DNA from: Fidelibacterota bacterium
GTDB lineage: Bacteria > Pseudomonadota > Alphaproteobacteria > Rhodospirillales > Rhodospirillaceae
Assembly (NCBI GenBank): GCA_947470105.1
Contig: CANISR010000014.1
Span: forward strand, 1 to 36,542
Direction: 5' to 3'
DNA length: 36,542 nt
This document shows positions 25,839 to 34,769 of this stretch, piece after piece. How positions within the stretch are numbered: position 1 is the stretch's first letter; each line of letters opens with the position of its first letter. The notes below the pieces were generated by a model, which made no database searches, was not told the origin of the DNA, and worked only from the letters and a program-made list of their open reading frames with translations. Both the position numbers and the translations under genes were made by a program.

Positions 25839-28156
25839 GTTTTATCGCGCGCCTGCTACGGATGTTCGCCGTGCGCGGCAGCCGCCACGTCATGAGCATC
25901 CGCCCGACACGGGACCTCGAAGACCTTGGCGGCGGCCGGTACCGCAGCCTGGACACGGACCCGCAAGCCTGGCTGGAGAGCGATCGCGGCCGGTCGCCCC
26001 GGGGCTGGATCGTCCTGCGCTTCGAGGTCAAAAGCGCCTCGGCCCACCTGTGCCCGCTCTTACGCGCCGTGGGCGGGCCGGACGGCTCGCCGCTCGCGAC
26101 CATTCCGCTCCCGGTCATGGCCAAGGGCGTCGTCGATGCCCTGATCTGCCTGCCCTACGCCACCACGGCGCTCCGGTTCGACCCCACCGACCGGCGCTGC
26201 ACCTTCGGCCTGGGGTCGGTGGAAATCCGCGAAATCAGCCCGCTGGGCGTTCTCTTGCGCGGGATGCGCCGCAGCCCCCGCGGCTTCCTTAAAGCACTGA
26301 CCAAGCTGCCCCGCACCGGCTACGCCGAATTCAAATACAACGTCTCCAAGCTCGGCCAGACTAGCCCCAGCAACTATCATGTCTGGGCCGAGTACTACGA
26401 CACCCGCACTACCGTGGATGAAGAGGCCATCAAGGCCCACAGCGCACGCCTCCCGTTGACGCCGAAAATATCCGTAGTCATGCCGGTGTGGAACACCCCG
26501 GAAACATATCTGCGCGCCGCCATCGAGTCCGTTCTGGCGCAACTCTACCCGCACTGGGAGCTGTGCATCGCCGACGACGCCTCCACCAAAACCCACGTGG
26601 GCGCGGTGTTGCGCGAATTCGCCGAGCGGGACCCGCGCATTAAGGTCGTCACCCTCTCCGAGAACGCCCGCATCGCTCGAGCCAGCAATGCGGCGTTGGC
26701 GATGGCGACGGGCGATTTCATCGCTCTCCTGGACCATGACGACCTCCTCACCAACCACGCGCTGTACATGATCGCGGTTGAGGTCAACGCCCATCCGGAC
26801 GCCAACATTCTGTATTCCGACGAAGACAAGATTGACGAGGACGGCGTGCGCTCCGATCCCTTCTTCAAGCCCGATTGGGATCCCGAACGGTTTTACGCGC
26901 AGAACTACATCAACCACCTCGGCGTCTACCGGGCGTCAGTGGTGAAAGCCCTTGCTGGTTTCCGCGAAGGGTTCGAGGGCAGCCAGGATTACGATCTCGC
27001 CTTGCGGGTCATCGCACAGTCCAAACCGGAGCGTATCAGGCACATTCCATTCGTGCTCTACCACTGGCGCATTTTTCCGGGTGCGGCGACCTTCTCCACC
27101 CTTCAGCGCGGCCCGGCCACCGAGGCCGCACGGCGCGCCCTGCGCCGACATTTCGCCAACACCGGTGAAGCGGCCGAGGTCGTCGAAGGCGGAATCCCGT
27201 TCACCCACCGCATCAAGCGGCCGTTGCCGGCGCACCCCCCGCGCGTATCCCTGATAATACCAACCCGCGACCGTCTCGACCTTCTCGGGCCTTGCGTGGA
27301 CGGCATTTTGCACCGCACCGCCTACCCCGACATCGAGGTTATTGTCGTCGACAACGGCAGCGCCGAGCCCGAAACCTTGCGCTATTTCGCAGAGATCGGC
27401 GCACTACCCAACGTCCAGGTCTTGCGGGACGACGGCCCCTTCAACTTCTCCGCGCTCAACAACGCCGCCGCGCGCGCCGCCACCGGCACGATCCTGGGAC
27501 TCATCAACAACGACATCCTTGTTATCGAGCCCGGCTGGCTGGCTGAGATGGTGGCGCAGCTCATCCCGCAGGATGTTGGCGCGGTCGGAGCCAAGCTCTA
27601 TTACGGCAACGATACCATCCAGCACGCCGGCGTGGTGCTAGGGATCGGCGGCGTCGCCGGCCATTTGGGAAAGCATGTAGCGCGGCGGTCATGGGGCTAT
27701 GCCAACCAGCTCGGGATCACCCGCTGCGTTTCGGCAGCGACAGGGGCCTGCCTGCTCATCAAACGAGACGTTTTCGACGCGGTCGGCGGGCTCGATGAAG
27801 CCGACCTCGCGGTCGCCTTCAACGACATCGACCTGTGCATCAAGATTCGCGCGGCCGGCTACCGCATCGTCTGGACGCCGTACGCCGAACTTTATCACCT
27901 GGAATCCGCCTCGCGCGGCTACGATACCATCGACCCTGAGAAGCGCCTCCGCCTGGAACGTGAGGAACGCTGCATGCTGCGGCGGTGGGGCACGGCCCTG
28001 GAGCAGGATCCCTATTTCAATCCCAACTTCGCCCTGACCTCCGAGGATCTGGTCTACGCCTACCCGCCCCGGACCTCGCGGCCGTGGATCGAAGGCGGCG
28101 ACGGACCGGGAAAAAAGGCTACAGATCCAAAAAGCGAATGGCTATCCGCGCCTTAG
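25835..28156 (+). CDS. Large glycosyltransferase with two GT2 domains
   Basis: A 773-residue cytoplasmic or membrane-associated protein. After a roughly 200-residue N-terminal region of unknown fold come two GT-A domains. The first (about 208-430) has K-I-S-V-V-M-P-V-W-N-T and the D-H-D-D metal motif in A-L-L-D-H-D-D-L-L; the second (about 470-700) has R-V-S-L-I-I-P-T-R-D-R and I-N-N-D-I-L with V-V-D-N-G-S. This resembles rhamnan and O-antigen polymerising or bifunctional transferases (RfbN/WsaE-like groups). It is translationally coupled to the upstream methyltransferase (ATGA overlap). Its 3' end overlaps the convergent DUF1488 gene by 38 bases. The sugar transferred cannot be told from sequence. 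Confidence 0.88.
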   Translation: MSFIARLLRMFAVRGSRHVMSIRPTRDLEDLGGGRYRSLDTDPQAWLESDRGRSPRGWIVLRFEVKSASAHLCPLLRAVGGPDGSPLATIPLPVMAKGVVDALICLPYATTALRFDPTDRRCTFGLGSVEIREISPLGVLLRGMRRSPRGFLKALTKLPRTGYAEFKYNVSKLGQTSPSNYHVWAEYYDTRTTVDEEAIKAHSARLPLTPKISVVMPVWNTPETYLRAAIESVLAQLYPHWELCIADDASTKTHVGAVLREFAERDPRIKVVTLSENARIARASNAALAMATGDFIALLDHDDLLTNHALYMIAVEVNAHPDANILYSDEDKIDEDGVRSDPFFKPDWDPERFYAQNYINHLGVYRASVVKALAGFREGFEGSQDYDLALRVIAQSKPERIRHIPFVLYHWRIFPGAATFSTLQRGPATEAARRALRRHFANTGEAAEVVEGGIPFTHRIKRPLPAHPPRVSLIIPTRDRLDLLGPCVDGILHRTAYPDIEVIVVDNGSAEPETLRYFAEIGALPNVQVLRDDGPFNFSALNNAAARAATGTILGLINNDILVIEPGWLAEMVAQLIPQDVGAVGAKLYYGNDTIQHAGVVLGIGGVAGHLGKHVARRSWGYANQLGITRCVSAATGACLLIKRDVFDAVGGLDEADLAVAFNDIDLCIKIRAAGYRIVWTPYAELYHLESASRGYDTIDPEKRLRLEREERCMLRRWGTALEQDPYFNPNFALTSEDLVYAYPPRTSRPWIEGGDGPGKKATDPKSEWLSAP

Positions 28157-28382
28157 CTTGAGTCTGGTACAGCCGCTCGGCAGCACTGTGCAGTCGCGCC
28201 TTGTTGCGGTCATAGAGCTTGAACTTTTCCTGCCGCGAGAGCGCACCACGCGCACCGGCTAAGGCCTTCAAGGCTTCTTCCGTTACGATGAACTTCACGC
28301 GCTTGTCGCCGTCGACACCCGTGAACTCCAAGGTCTCGCCGGAAAGAATGACTGTGCCGCCAATTTCGAATTTCAGGCTCAT
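28119..28382 (-). CDS. DUF1488 protein
   Basis: An 87-residue protein with the DUF1488 layout: strand-rich start (M-S-L-K-F-E-I-G-G-T-V-I-L-S-G-E-T-L-E-F-T-G), then V-K-F-I-V-T-E-E-A-L-K-A-L and a basic helical C-terminus. DUF1488 is a small cytoplasmic family of unknown function, common in proteobacteria. A purine-rich GGGAGCGGGAG lies before the ATG. It lies downstream of the TonB receptor on the same strand but behind a hairpin terminator, so it is probably a separate transcript. Confidence 0.78.
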   Translation of the reverse strand: MSLKFEIGGTVILSGETLEFTGVDGDKRVKFIVTEEALKALAGARGALSRQEKFKLYDRNKARLHSAAERLYQTQAKARIAIRFLDL

Positions 28383-28458
28383 GCAGCTCCCGCTCCCGCT
28401 GCACGCAGGCTATCCGGTTCCGGCGAGATCTCAAAATGCCCTCGTTCCGTAAACGCGA

Positions 28459-28490
28459 TTGGCGCCAGGGGCGGTTACCCCTGGCGCCAA
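28459..28490 (-). terminator. Strong hairpin after the TonB receptor gene
   Basis: A perfect 13-bp inverted repeat (TTGGCGCCAGGGG / CCCCTGGCGCCAA) with a 6-base loop, 20 bases past the receptor stop. There is no clean T-run after it on the minus strand (TCGCGTTTACGG), so it may act as a terminator of the weaker type or as a 3' stabiliser. Confidence 0.7.
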
Positions 28491-28509
28491 CCTTCAGATA
28501 GCGTACCAG

Positions 28510-31308
28510 TTAGAACCGATAGCCGTACTGCAACCAGACGGACCGAGGCTTACCGTAGAATTGGTAAGTATAGTAGTAGGACGGATCGTTGGTGCCGAGC
28601 TCGCCACGGACAGCCGCCCGCGTAAACTGCCTGTCGGCCGTGCCGCCGCGTTCCGAATACTTTCTGTCGAGGATATTGACCAAACGCAGCAGGAAGCGAT
28701 GCTGCATCTCCTCGCCGAGGTAATACTGAACCGACCCGTTGAGCACGAAGTAGTCGCCGAAGTTGACGTCCGGGTTTGTACGATTGCCGGCCGCGTCGAC
28801 AAAGCGCGCCGCATTGTTCTGGACATACACCCACTCCGGCCCCTGCAGCCGCGGATTGAGCGCAAATACCCAGCGTGGACTCGGCGTATAGGTGATAAGC
28901 GAGGAAACCATCCATTCCGGACGCTCGCCGGACTGGCGCAACCGCTCGCTACCCGCACGCCCGGGAACGACGGTGGTCAAAGCCGCCCCCGTTCCGGCCC
29001 GCACCGCGGTCAGTCCGAACACCGGGTTGGGCTCGCGCGATTCCTGCTTGGTGAAGCTGAAGTCGGCCTGGATCAGATCCAGGTCGATCGAAACGTCCAG
29101 GGTGTAGCCCTTGATGCTCTGCTGGGCCTTGGTGTTGAAGAACGCGGTGCTCAGCCCGGTGAGGCCGAAGCTCGTAAAGGTCTGGCAGAACGCAACCGGC
29201 GTTATGATGTCCGGGTTGATCACGCGGGTTGGATCGACACCGGGGCACACATCGCGGATCGCTGCGCTGCCGAAGAGATTGGTGATCTTGGTAGTGAAGT
29301 AGCCAACCTCGGCGTTGAAGGTGCCGTCCAGAACGTCACCGTTGATGCCGGCGCCGGCGGCATAGGTCTCGACCTCCTGCGATTTGATGGTCGGGTTGTT
29401 GCGGGTATTCGCGAACAGGCCCGCCTCCTGGGCGCGCGGACTGTTGTAGGACGTGCCGCCGCTGCCGCGGGCATAGAGGCCGCCGCCGAACTCCTGCCGG
29501 AGAGAGAACTTCCAGATCAGGTTGTCGGCGAAGAGATTATTGAAGTCCTTGCGCGCGCCGACCGAGATGTTCGTGCCGTCGAGAATCGGGAATTTGAACT
29601 GAGCGTCGCCGTAGATGCCGTCCGAATTGATGTGCGCCTTCGACACGCCGTAAACGGCGTCCGAATTATCGAACGAGGTCGTGCGCTGCACACCGACGAC
29701 CGTCGACACCCAGTCGGTCCAGTCGTATTTGGCGCGCACGTTGGCGCCGTAGTCTATGAAACCAGCCTTGAACTGGGTGCCCTCACCATAGCCTTTAACG
29801 GGGATGCCGGTTCCGAAGCTTGCGACGGTCTGAATGATCGTACCCATCGGGTCGCCGATGCGGAACGGATTCTGCAGGGTGCCTTTGATATTGCCGTTGG
29901 CGTCGACATAAAAGCCTTGGCGCGAGACACGGTCGGCCTTGGTGCTGGTATCCGGGTTGGTGATGCATCCCACCGGCAGGTTGTTTGCCCGCGCATAGGT
30001 TTCATAGGCGGACGCAAGTGTGAACGGGCGGCCGGTCGCGGGATTGAGCACGCTCTGCGGAATACGGCAGATTTCCACGTCAACTTCGGTGTTCCACAGC
30101 TTGGGCGCGGAGTAGTACGCCTCGGCCTCGATACGCAGCTCGTCGGTCAGCTGGCTGTTGAAGCTCGCGTGATATTTCGGGAAATCCGCCCAGTTCGGGT
30201 TGTAGACGTGATCGTTCGGGAACGGATCGTGGAAGAAGGTGCTGACGAGTTCGGCCCCCAGGCGCAATTCCGTCTGATCACCCATTTTCCATAGATATTT
30301 CGCGCCGATCGAATTGTAGCCGTAGGGGAACTGGTGCCTGCCACCGACCTCCAGAACCGTATCGGAATAGGCATCCTTATCGAAGATCGCGTTTGAGTCG
30401 GTCTCGTAGGATCGGCCGTAGAACATCAAGCTATGTTTACCTTCGGCATCGATCGGGAAGGCGACATTGGCGTAGACCTCGCGGGTCTTGAATGATCCGA
30501 AGTAAGTTCCCGCCTCACCTTTGAACTTACCGTCGGGCTGCTTGTACTTAACCGACACGACGCCGAGGCCGCCGTTGCCGCCGTAGTACAGGCTCTGCCC
30601 GCCGCGAAAGATCTCGACCGAGTCGATGACGCGCGGATCGATCGCGGTTGCGCCCCAGATGTCCTCGAGCGGGGTGCCGCGGTCAAACGTAGGCACGCCA
30701 TCCACCAGCAGCAGGGTGTCTCGATCGGTGCCGCCGTCGATGCGAATGGTAAATTCGCCTTCGTCAGGCGAATAGCCCACGTTGGCGCCGCGGATCAGTC
30801 CGCCCGCCAATTCCGCGAAATTGGTGAACCCGCCGGTGGCGATTTCCGCGTCGCTGACGATCTGCACCTGGGTGCCGAATTTCAAGAAGTCGACGGCGAC
30901 TTCGGAGACCGCCTCGCGGTTGATGCGCTGGCCTTCCACCACGATGGTTTCGATATGATCGCCCGCGGTGGCGGCTGCCTGCGACTGCGCAAGCTGCGGC
31001 GCCGCCTGCGCGAGTTGCGCCGGTCGTGCCTGTCCATTTTGGCCTTGCATCTTCGCCATTTCAGCCTGGGCCCGCGCCAACTCCGCTTGCGCGTCCAGCA
31101 CACGCTGCTCCGCATCCGAGAGCTGTTGCTGGGCTTGAGCGAGCTGCACGGTGTCCGCTCCGGCTACCGCTTGCGCGTGCGCGATGCTGACTAGGCTGCA
31201 GCTTGTTAGAAGAAATGCCCCGAATGAAGCGGCGGAGACACGCGGATACGGCTTTGGTTCGCCGGCGCGAATGCTGCGCGCCGCCGTCGGCGGTTGTTTT
31301 GAAGTCAT
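28510..31308 (-). CDS. TonB-dependent outer-membrane receptor with N-terminal coiled coil
   Basis: A 932-residue outer-membrane transporter. It has a signal peptide (about 1-46, ending S-I-A-H-A-Q-A), then an unusual Gln/Ala-rich heptad-like stretch (about 55-110, Q-L-A-Q-A-Q-Q-Q-L-S-D-A-E-Q-R-V-L-D-A-Q), then I-E-T-I-V-V-E-G-Q-R (TonB-box-like), the plug domain (V-D-F-L-K-F-G-T-Q-V-Q-I-V-S-D-A-E-I, R-I-D-G-G-T-D-R-D-T-L-L-L-V-D-G-V-P) and a 22-strand-type barrel ending Y-G-Y-R-F. The substrate is unknown. It is divergent from a phospholipase C gene, suggesting phosphate- or lipid-related nutrition. The ATG at 31308 has AGGAAAG upstream. Confidence 0.93.
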   Translation of the reverse strand: MTSKQPPTAARSIRAGEPKPYPRVSAASFGAFLLTSCSLVSIAHAQAVAGADTVQLAQAQQQLSDAEQRVLDAQAELARAQAEMAKMQGQNGQARPAQLAQAAPQLAQSQAAATAGDHIETIVVEGQRINREAVSEVAVDFLKFGTQVQIVSDAEIATGGFTNFAELAGGLIRGANVGYSPDEGEFTIRIDGGTDRDTLLLVDGVPTFDRGTPLEDIWGATAIDPRVIDSVEIFRGGQSLYYGGNGGLGVVSVKYKQPDGKFKGEAGTYFGSFKTREVYANVAFPIDAEGKHSLMFYGRSYETDSNAIFDKDAYSDTVLEVGGRHQFPYGYNSIGAKYLWKMGDQTELRLGAELVSTFFHDPFPNDHVYNPNWADFPKYHASFNSQLTDELRIEAEAYYSAPKLWNTEVDVEICRIPQSVLNPATGRPFTLASAYETYARANNLPVGCITNPDTSTKADRVSRQGFYVDANGNIKGTLQNPFRIGDPMGTIIQTVASFGTGIPVKGYGEGTQFKAGFIDYGANVRAKYDWTDWVSTVVGVQRTTSFDNSDAVYGVSKAHINSDGIYGDAQFKFPILDGTNISVGARKDFNNLFADNLIWKFSLRQEFGGGLYARGSGGTSYNSPRAQEAGLFANTRNNPTIKSQEVETYAAGAGINGDVLDGTFNAEVGYFTTKITNLFGSAAIRDVCPGVDPTRVINPDIITPVAFCQTFTSFGLTGLSTAFFNTKAQQSIKGYTLDVSIDLDLIQADFSFTKQESREPNPVFGLTAVRAGTGAALTTVVPGRAGSERLRQSGERPEWMVSSLITYTPSPRWVFALNPRLQGPEWVYVQNNAARFVDAAGNRTNPDVNFGDYFVLNGSVQYYLGEEMQHRFLLRLVNILDRKYSERGGTADRQFTRAAVRGELGTNDPSYYYTYQFYGKPRSVWLQYGYRF

Positions 31309-31479
31309 GACGTCTTTCCTTTTTCGCCCGTGAAGAATGGACGAACCACCTTCCCCCGGTCGGCCCATCGAGACCGCCGTGATACCCGCGCGCTGTGACA
31401 GCGACGTGAAAGCCGAATTAATTGAATGTGACGCCGAGACATCGCCTCGGCTGCAATTCATTTTCGCAACTTCATGGAT

Positions 31480-31512
31480 TTGTCATGCCGCCTCTGACCG
31501 CCCGTCATGATC
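31480..31512 (+). promoter_or_regulatory. Possible Pho box before the phospholipase C gene
   Basis: Three consecutive 11-base steps start with TTGTCAT (31480), CCTCTGA (31491) and CCGTCAT (31502). The outer two match the PhoB half-site CTGTCAT at 6 of 7 bases and are spaced exactly two steps apart; the middle one does not match. TAGTCT at 31519-31524, 11 bases beyond, could serve as the -10. The ATG is 46 bases downstream. No PhoB gene is in view. Confidence 0.35.
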
Positions 31513-31557
31513 GGCCGCTAGTCTCAGATGCTGACCCGGAAACTGAGGACAATTCCC

Positions 31558-33663
31558 ATGGACCAACATCCCCGACGTTCATTCTTGAAACTCGCCGGCG
31601 GCGCCGTCGGCGGCGGCGCGGCCCTCGCGTCCATGCCGCTTGCCATCAGGCAGGCTCTGGCGATTCCGGCGGCGCAGGAAACCGGCACTATCCGCGACGT
31701 CGCTCATGTGGTCATCCTGATGCAGGAGAACCGGTCATTCGATCACTACTTCGGCACCCTGCGCGGCGTGCGCGGCTTCGGTGACCGTCACCCCATTCCG
31801 GCAGCGGGCGGCCGCAACGTCTGGGTCCAGTCGGACGGCGAAGGCACACTGTCGCCCTTCCACCTCAACACCAAGACAACCGACGCTCTGCGTGTGCCGG
31901 GTACGCCGCACTCTTTCGCCGACACCCAAGGCGCCTGGGGCCAAGGCAAGATGGAGGAATGGCCGCGCTATAAAACGCCCTACTCCATGGGCTATTACCG
32001 CCGCGACGACATCCCCTTCCAGTTCGCCCTGGCCGAAGCCTTCACCATTTGCGACTCCTACCACTGCTCGGTGTTGGCGGGCACTGATCCCAACCGGATT
32101 GTGTTTTGGTCCGGCGGCAGCTTCGATCCGGAGATGCGCGCCAAGGGCGTGAACTGTACCGACGAACATTCGGAGCCGGACAACTTCCGCTGCTGGATCA
32201 AAGGCGCCTTACCGAAGCCCGGCTACAGCTACGCCGGCAACGCTCTGCGCTGGGCCACCATTCCCGATGTGCTGGAGAAGGCCGGCGTCAGTTGGAAGAT
32301 CTACCAGGACCCCAACAACAACTGGACCGGGGCCATGCACGGCGGCCTGGCCTTCCAGAGCTTCCGCAACTCCAAGCCGGGCGATCCGCTCTACACCAAG
32401 GGCATGAGCCACTGGTCTCTGGAGCAGCTCGCCCGCGATGTGCAGGATGGTACCTTGCCGGCGGTATCCTGGATTCTGCCGTCCATGAACTACTCGGAAC
32501 ACCCCAGCGCCTCGACCCCAATCCAGGGCGCCGAGTTCACGGGCAAGGTCCTGCAGGCGCTGACTGCCAACCCCGCGGTGTGGGGCAAGACCGTGTTCTT
32601 CCTCACCTTCGACGAAAACGACGGGCAGTTCGACCATCTGCCCCCGCCCGCGCCTCCATCCTATGAAATGGACGGACGCATGGCCGGCAAGGCGACCTTC
32701 GACCTCGCGGGGCACTACCTCTGGGATCCTGACCGCAAGCATATCGCGCCAACCGACAAGGTCAGCGGCTTGGTCCGCCCCTTCGGCCTCGGACCGCGCG
32801 TGCCCATGTATGTGGTCTCACCTTGGAGCAAAGGCGGCTGGGTGGACTCCCAGGTGTTCGATCACACCTCGGTCGGACAGTTCCTGGAAAAGCGCTTCGG
32901 CGTGACAATTCCCGCAATCAGCCCGTGGCACCGGGCGGTCTGCGGCGACATGACCTCGGCGTTCGACTTCGGCGCGCCCAATGATCCGGCATTCCCCGGC
33001 CTGCCAGACGCCAGCGGCGCCTCGGCCTTAGTGCTGGCCCACATCCAGCGCCCGCGCATTCTGCCGCCCGAACGCCCCGAGCCGTTGTTCCAGGAACCGG
33101 GCGTGCGACCGTCACGCCGCCTGTCCTATGAGTTGAACGTTCAGTCGCGGGTGGAGGCGAACCGCGTGACCCTGGAGTTCCGTAACGCGGGGAAACTCGG
33201 CGCGGTGTTTCATGTCTATGACCGCCTGCACCTGGACCGGATCCCCAAGCGCTACACCGTGGAGGCCGGCAAAACCCTATCCGACGTGTGGGAGACAGCC
33301 GCCGATGACGGGCGCTACGACCTGTCCGTCTACGCTGTGAACGGCTTCCGCCGCGACATCAAGGGAGACCCCGCCGGCGCCGGCGCGGAGATTGAAGTCC
33401 AGTACCGGCCGGCCCAACAAAAAGTCCAGCTCACGGCCCGCAGCACTGCCGCCACCACATTGAAAATTGAGCACAACGCCTACGGCGAAGCGGCCCAGGA
33501 CATCACTGTACCTGCGGGCGGACGCGCGCAGCGCGAATGGAGCGTGGCCTCGAGCGGAAACTGGTACGACTTCACCGTGACCGGCGCGGGGTTCACACGC
33601 CGCGCCGCCGGCCGCATGGAAACCGGCAAGCATGGCATCAGCGATCCGGCCATGGGGGCATGA
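31558..33663 (+). CDS. Phosphocholine-type phospholipase C, Tat-exported
   Basis: A 701-residue enzyme that hydrolyses phosphatidylcholine or sphingomyelin to diacylglycerol or ceramide and a phosphorylated head group; the length matches the PlcN/PlcH family (about 690-730). It has a twin-arginine signal (R-R-S-F-L-K-L-A, about residues 6-36), the phosphoesterase domain (about 46-470) opening H-V-V-I-L-M-Q-E-N-R-S-F-D-H-Y-F-G, with T-F-D-E-N-D-G-Q-F-D-H later, and two C-terminal DUF756 repeats (about 510-600 and 610-690). GAGGA lies eight bases before the ATG at 31558. A possible Pho box upstream fits phosphate starvation control. Confidence 0.93.
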   Translation: MDQHPRRSFLKLAGGAVGGGAALASMPLAIRQALAIPAAQETGTIRDVAHVVILMQENRSFDHYFGTLRGVRGFGDRHPIPAAGGRNVWVQSDGEGTLSPFHLNTKTTDALRVPGTPHSFADTQGAWGQGKMEEWPRYKTPYSMGYYRRDDIPFQFALAEAFTICDSYHCSVLAGTDPNRIVFWSGGSFDPEMRAKGVNCTDEHSEPDNFRCWIKGALPKPGYSYAGNALRWATIPDVLEKAGVSWKIYQDPNNNWTGAMHGGLAFQSFRNSKPGDPLYTKGMSHWSLEQLARDVQDGTLPAVSWILPSMNYSEHPSASTPIQGAEFTGKVLQALTANPAVWGKTVFFLTFDENDGQFDHLPPPAPPSYEMDGRMAGKATFDLAGHYLWDPDRKHIAPTDKVSGLVRPFGLGPRVPMYVVSPWSKGGWVDSQVFDHTSVGQFLEKRFGVTIPAISPWHRAVCGDMTSAFDFGAPNDPAFPGLPDASGASALVLAHIQRPRILPPERPEPLFQEPGVRPSRRLSYELNVQSRVEANRVTLEFRNAGKLGAVFHVYDRLHLDRIPKRYTVEAGKTLSDVWETAADDGRYDLSVYAVNGFRRDIKGDPAGAGAEIEVQYRPAQQKVQLTARSTAATTLKIEHNAYGEAAQDITVPAGGRAQREWSVASSGNWYDFTVTGAGFTRRAAGRMETGKHGISDPAMGA

Positions 33664-33670
33664 ACGACGT

Positions 33671-33886
33671 CTATCGCCCTATTTCCCCGGCTCGGTCGTC
33701 GAGGCTCCGCCCGCGGCGCGTGCGTACGTCTTCGGCCAATTGCTCCCAGCCTTCAGCCACTTTCACAAACTCCGCGGCGATCTCGTGCGACGCGCATAAC
33801 ATCGCATATCGACGCGCTGCCGCTGCGAAACGGAGGTAAGGTTCGTTTACAATTTTGTTGATGCGAAGACTCCCGTGCGGCCACAT
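33671..33886 (-). CDS. Small helical hypothetical protein
   Basis: A frame of up to 71 residues ending seven bases from the convergent phospholipase gene. The central part (N-E-P-Y-L-R-F-A-A-A-A-R-R-Y-A-M-L-C, then A-A-E-F-V-K-V-A-E-G-W-E-Q-L-A-E-D-V) has the pattern of small two-helix proteins common in Rhizobiales and related bacteria, of unknown function. The start is uncertain: the ATG at 33886 has no well-placed ribosome site. Confidence 0.5.
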   Translation of the reverse strand: MWPHGSLRINKIVNEPYLRFAAAARRYAMLCASHEIAAEFVKVAEGWEQLAEDVRTRRGRSLDDRAGEIGR

Positions 33887-34064
33887 CTCCGCGCGGGGGC
33901 GCGCTGAGGGGCCGGCATGCTCCGATAGTCAGGGGTAGAAAACCGGAAGCCTTATTGCAACGGCAGGGAGCGCCTCATGTCGCTGCTGGACCGGGCTTTC
34001 TTTTATTACACTCTGTGAAGGCTGGGTGCGCTTCGCGCGCGATGCCTTTGCGCGCCAGGGCAAA

Positions 34065-34541
34065 CTAAGCCGGCAGCTCCACCGTGAAGGGCGGCACATC
34101 GACGAACTCTTCGTCGCCGGTGGTGTCGTCCTTCCACATCATCACACACTGCACGCCCGGTTCATTGAGAAGGGTCAGGCTGTGGTGCCAGATGTTCGGG
34201 CGGTAGGTGATGCCCTCCGCCGGTGCGGTCACGAAGGCCCGCAGCGCCGACAGGTCTGGTCCGCCACCTTCAATATGAGGGCACACCACCAGGAGTTTGC
34301 CGCCGCCGCTGAGGGGAATGAAGCTTTGGGAGGAGAACTCGTGCCGCTCCAGTTTGGTGACGGTGAGCGGCAGCGCCGGCAGCGGCAGGCAATGGGCCAG
34401 CGCCAGGCTGGGCCAAGCCCCGGGGCGGCCATTATAGAGGGCATCGTCGAACGCCACCTTGCCGGGGGTGGCCGGGGCCACCAGCAGGTCGCCGAAGGGC
34501 GCGAAGCCCGCAGCCGTGATACGTTCCGCAACCAGCCGCAT
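34065..34541 (-). CDS. allA: Ureidoglycolate lyase
   Basis: Splits ureidoglycolate into glyoxylate and urea, the last carbon-releasing step of allantoin and purine breakdown. The 158-residue cupin matches AllA in length (about 160 in E. coli) and motifs: A-G-F-A-P-F-G-D near residue 12, H-E-F-S-S-Q-S-F-I-P near 68, Y-R-P-N-I-W-H-H-S-L near 120 (metal and substrate region) and a C-terminal V-D-V-P-P. The ATG at 34541 is chosen because residues encoded further upstream do not match the family. It stands alone; a PuuE-like allantoinase candidate lies 22 kb away. Confidence 0.92.
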   Translation of the reverse strand: MRLVAERITAAGFAPFGDLLVAPATPGKVAFDDALYNGRPGAWPSLALAHCLPLPALPLTVTKLERHEFSSQSFIPLSGGGKLLVVCPHIEGGGPDLSALRAFVTAPAEGITYRPNIWHHSLTLLNEPGVQCVMMWKDDTTGDEEFVDVPPFTVELPA

Positions 34542-34692
34542 GATGCCCGACTTTACTGACTTTATTGAACAATCCCCGGACAATAAGGGGGCCCGCCGGG
34601 GTGTCAATAACGCCGGCGGCGTAGTCTCCAGGGCCAATCTAACCCCGTTACATACTTTCGCCAGCCTTGCCGCCCCCTCGGCCCGGCAACAT

Positions 34693-34716
34693 TGCCCAAG
34701 TCCGGCCACTTGGGCA
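34693..34716. promoter_or_regulatory. Perfect 9-bp palindrome before the RND gene
   Basis: TGCCCAAGT-CCGGCC-ACTTGGGCA lies 53 bases upstream of the RND transporter start, in the gap (34542-34769) that also holds the promoter of the divergent allA gene. It could be a TetR-like operator or a leader hairpin. CCGGACA occurs on both sides (34577 and 34721). Confidence 0.45.
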
Positions 34717-34769
34717 TTCTCCGGACAGGCACTTTCCGATCACGACCCGCGCCCGAAAGGCAGCATCAG

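Noticed and set aside
28459..30294. 611-codon plus-strand frame opposite the TonB receptor
   Set aside because: It mirrors the receptor codons; the receptor has signal peptide, plug and terminal Phe, while this frame has no recognisable domain.
33977..34018. 13-codon frame M-S-L-L-D-R-A-F-F-Y-Y-T-L with GGGAG upstream
   Set aside because: It is too short and isolated to support as a gene or leader peptide, with no following gene on that strand and no attenuator visible.
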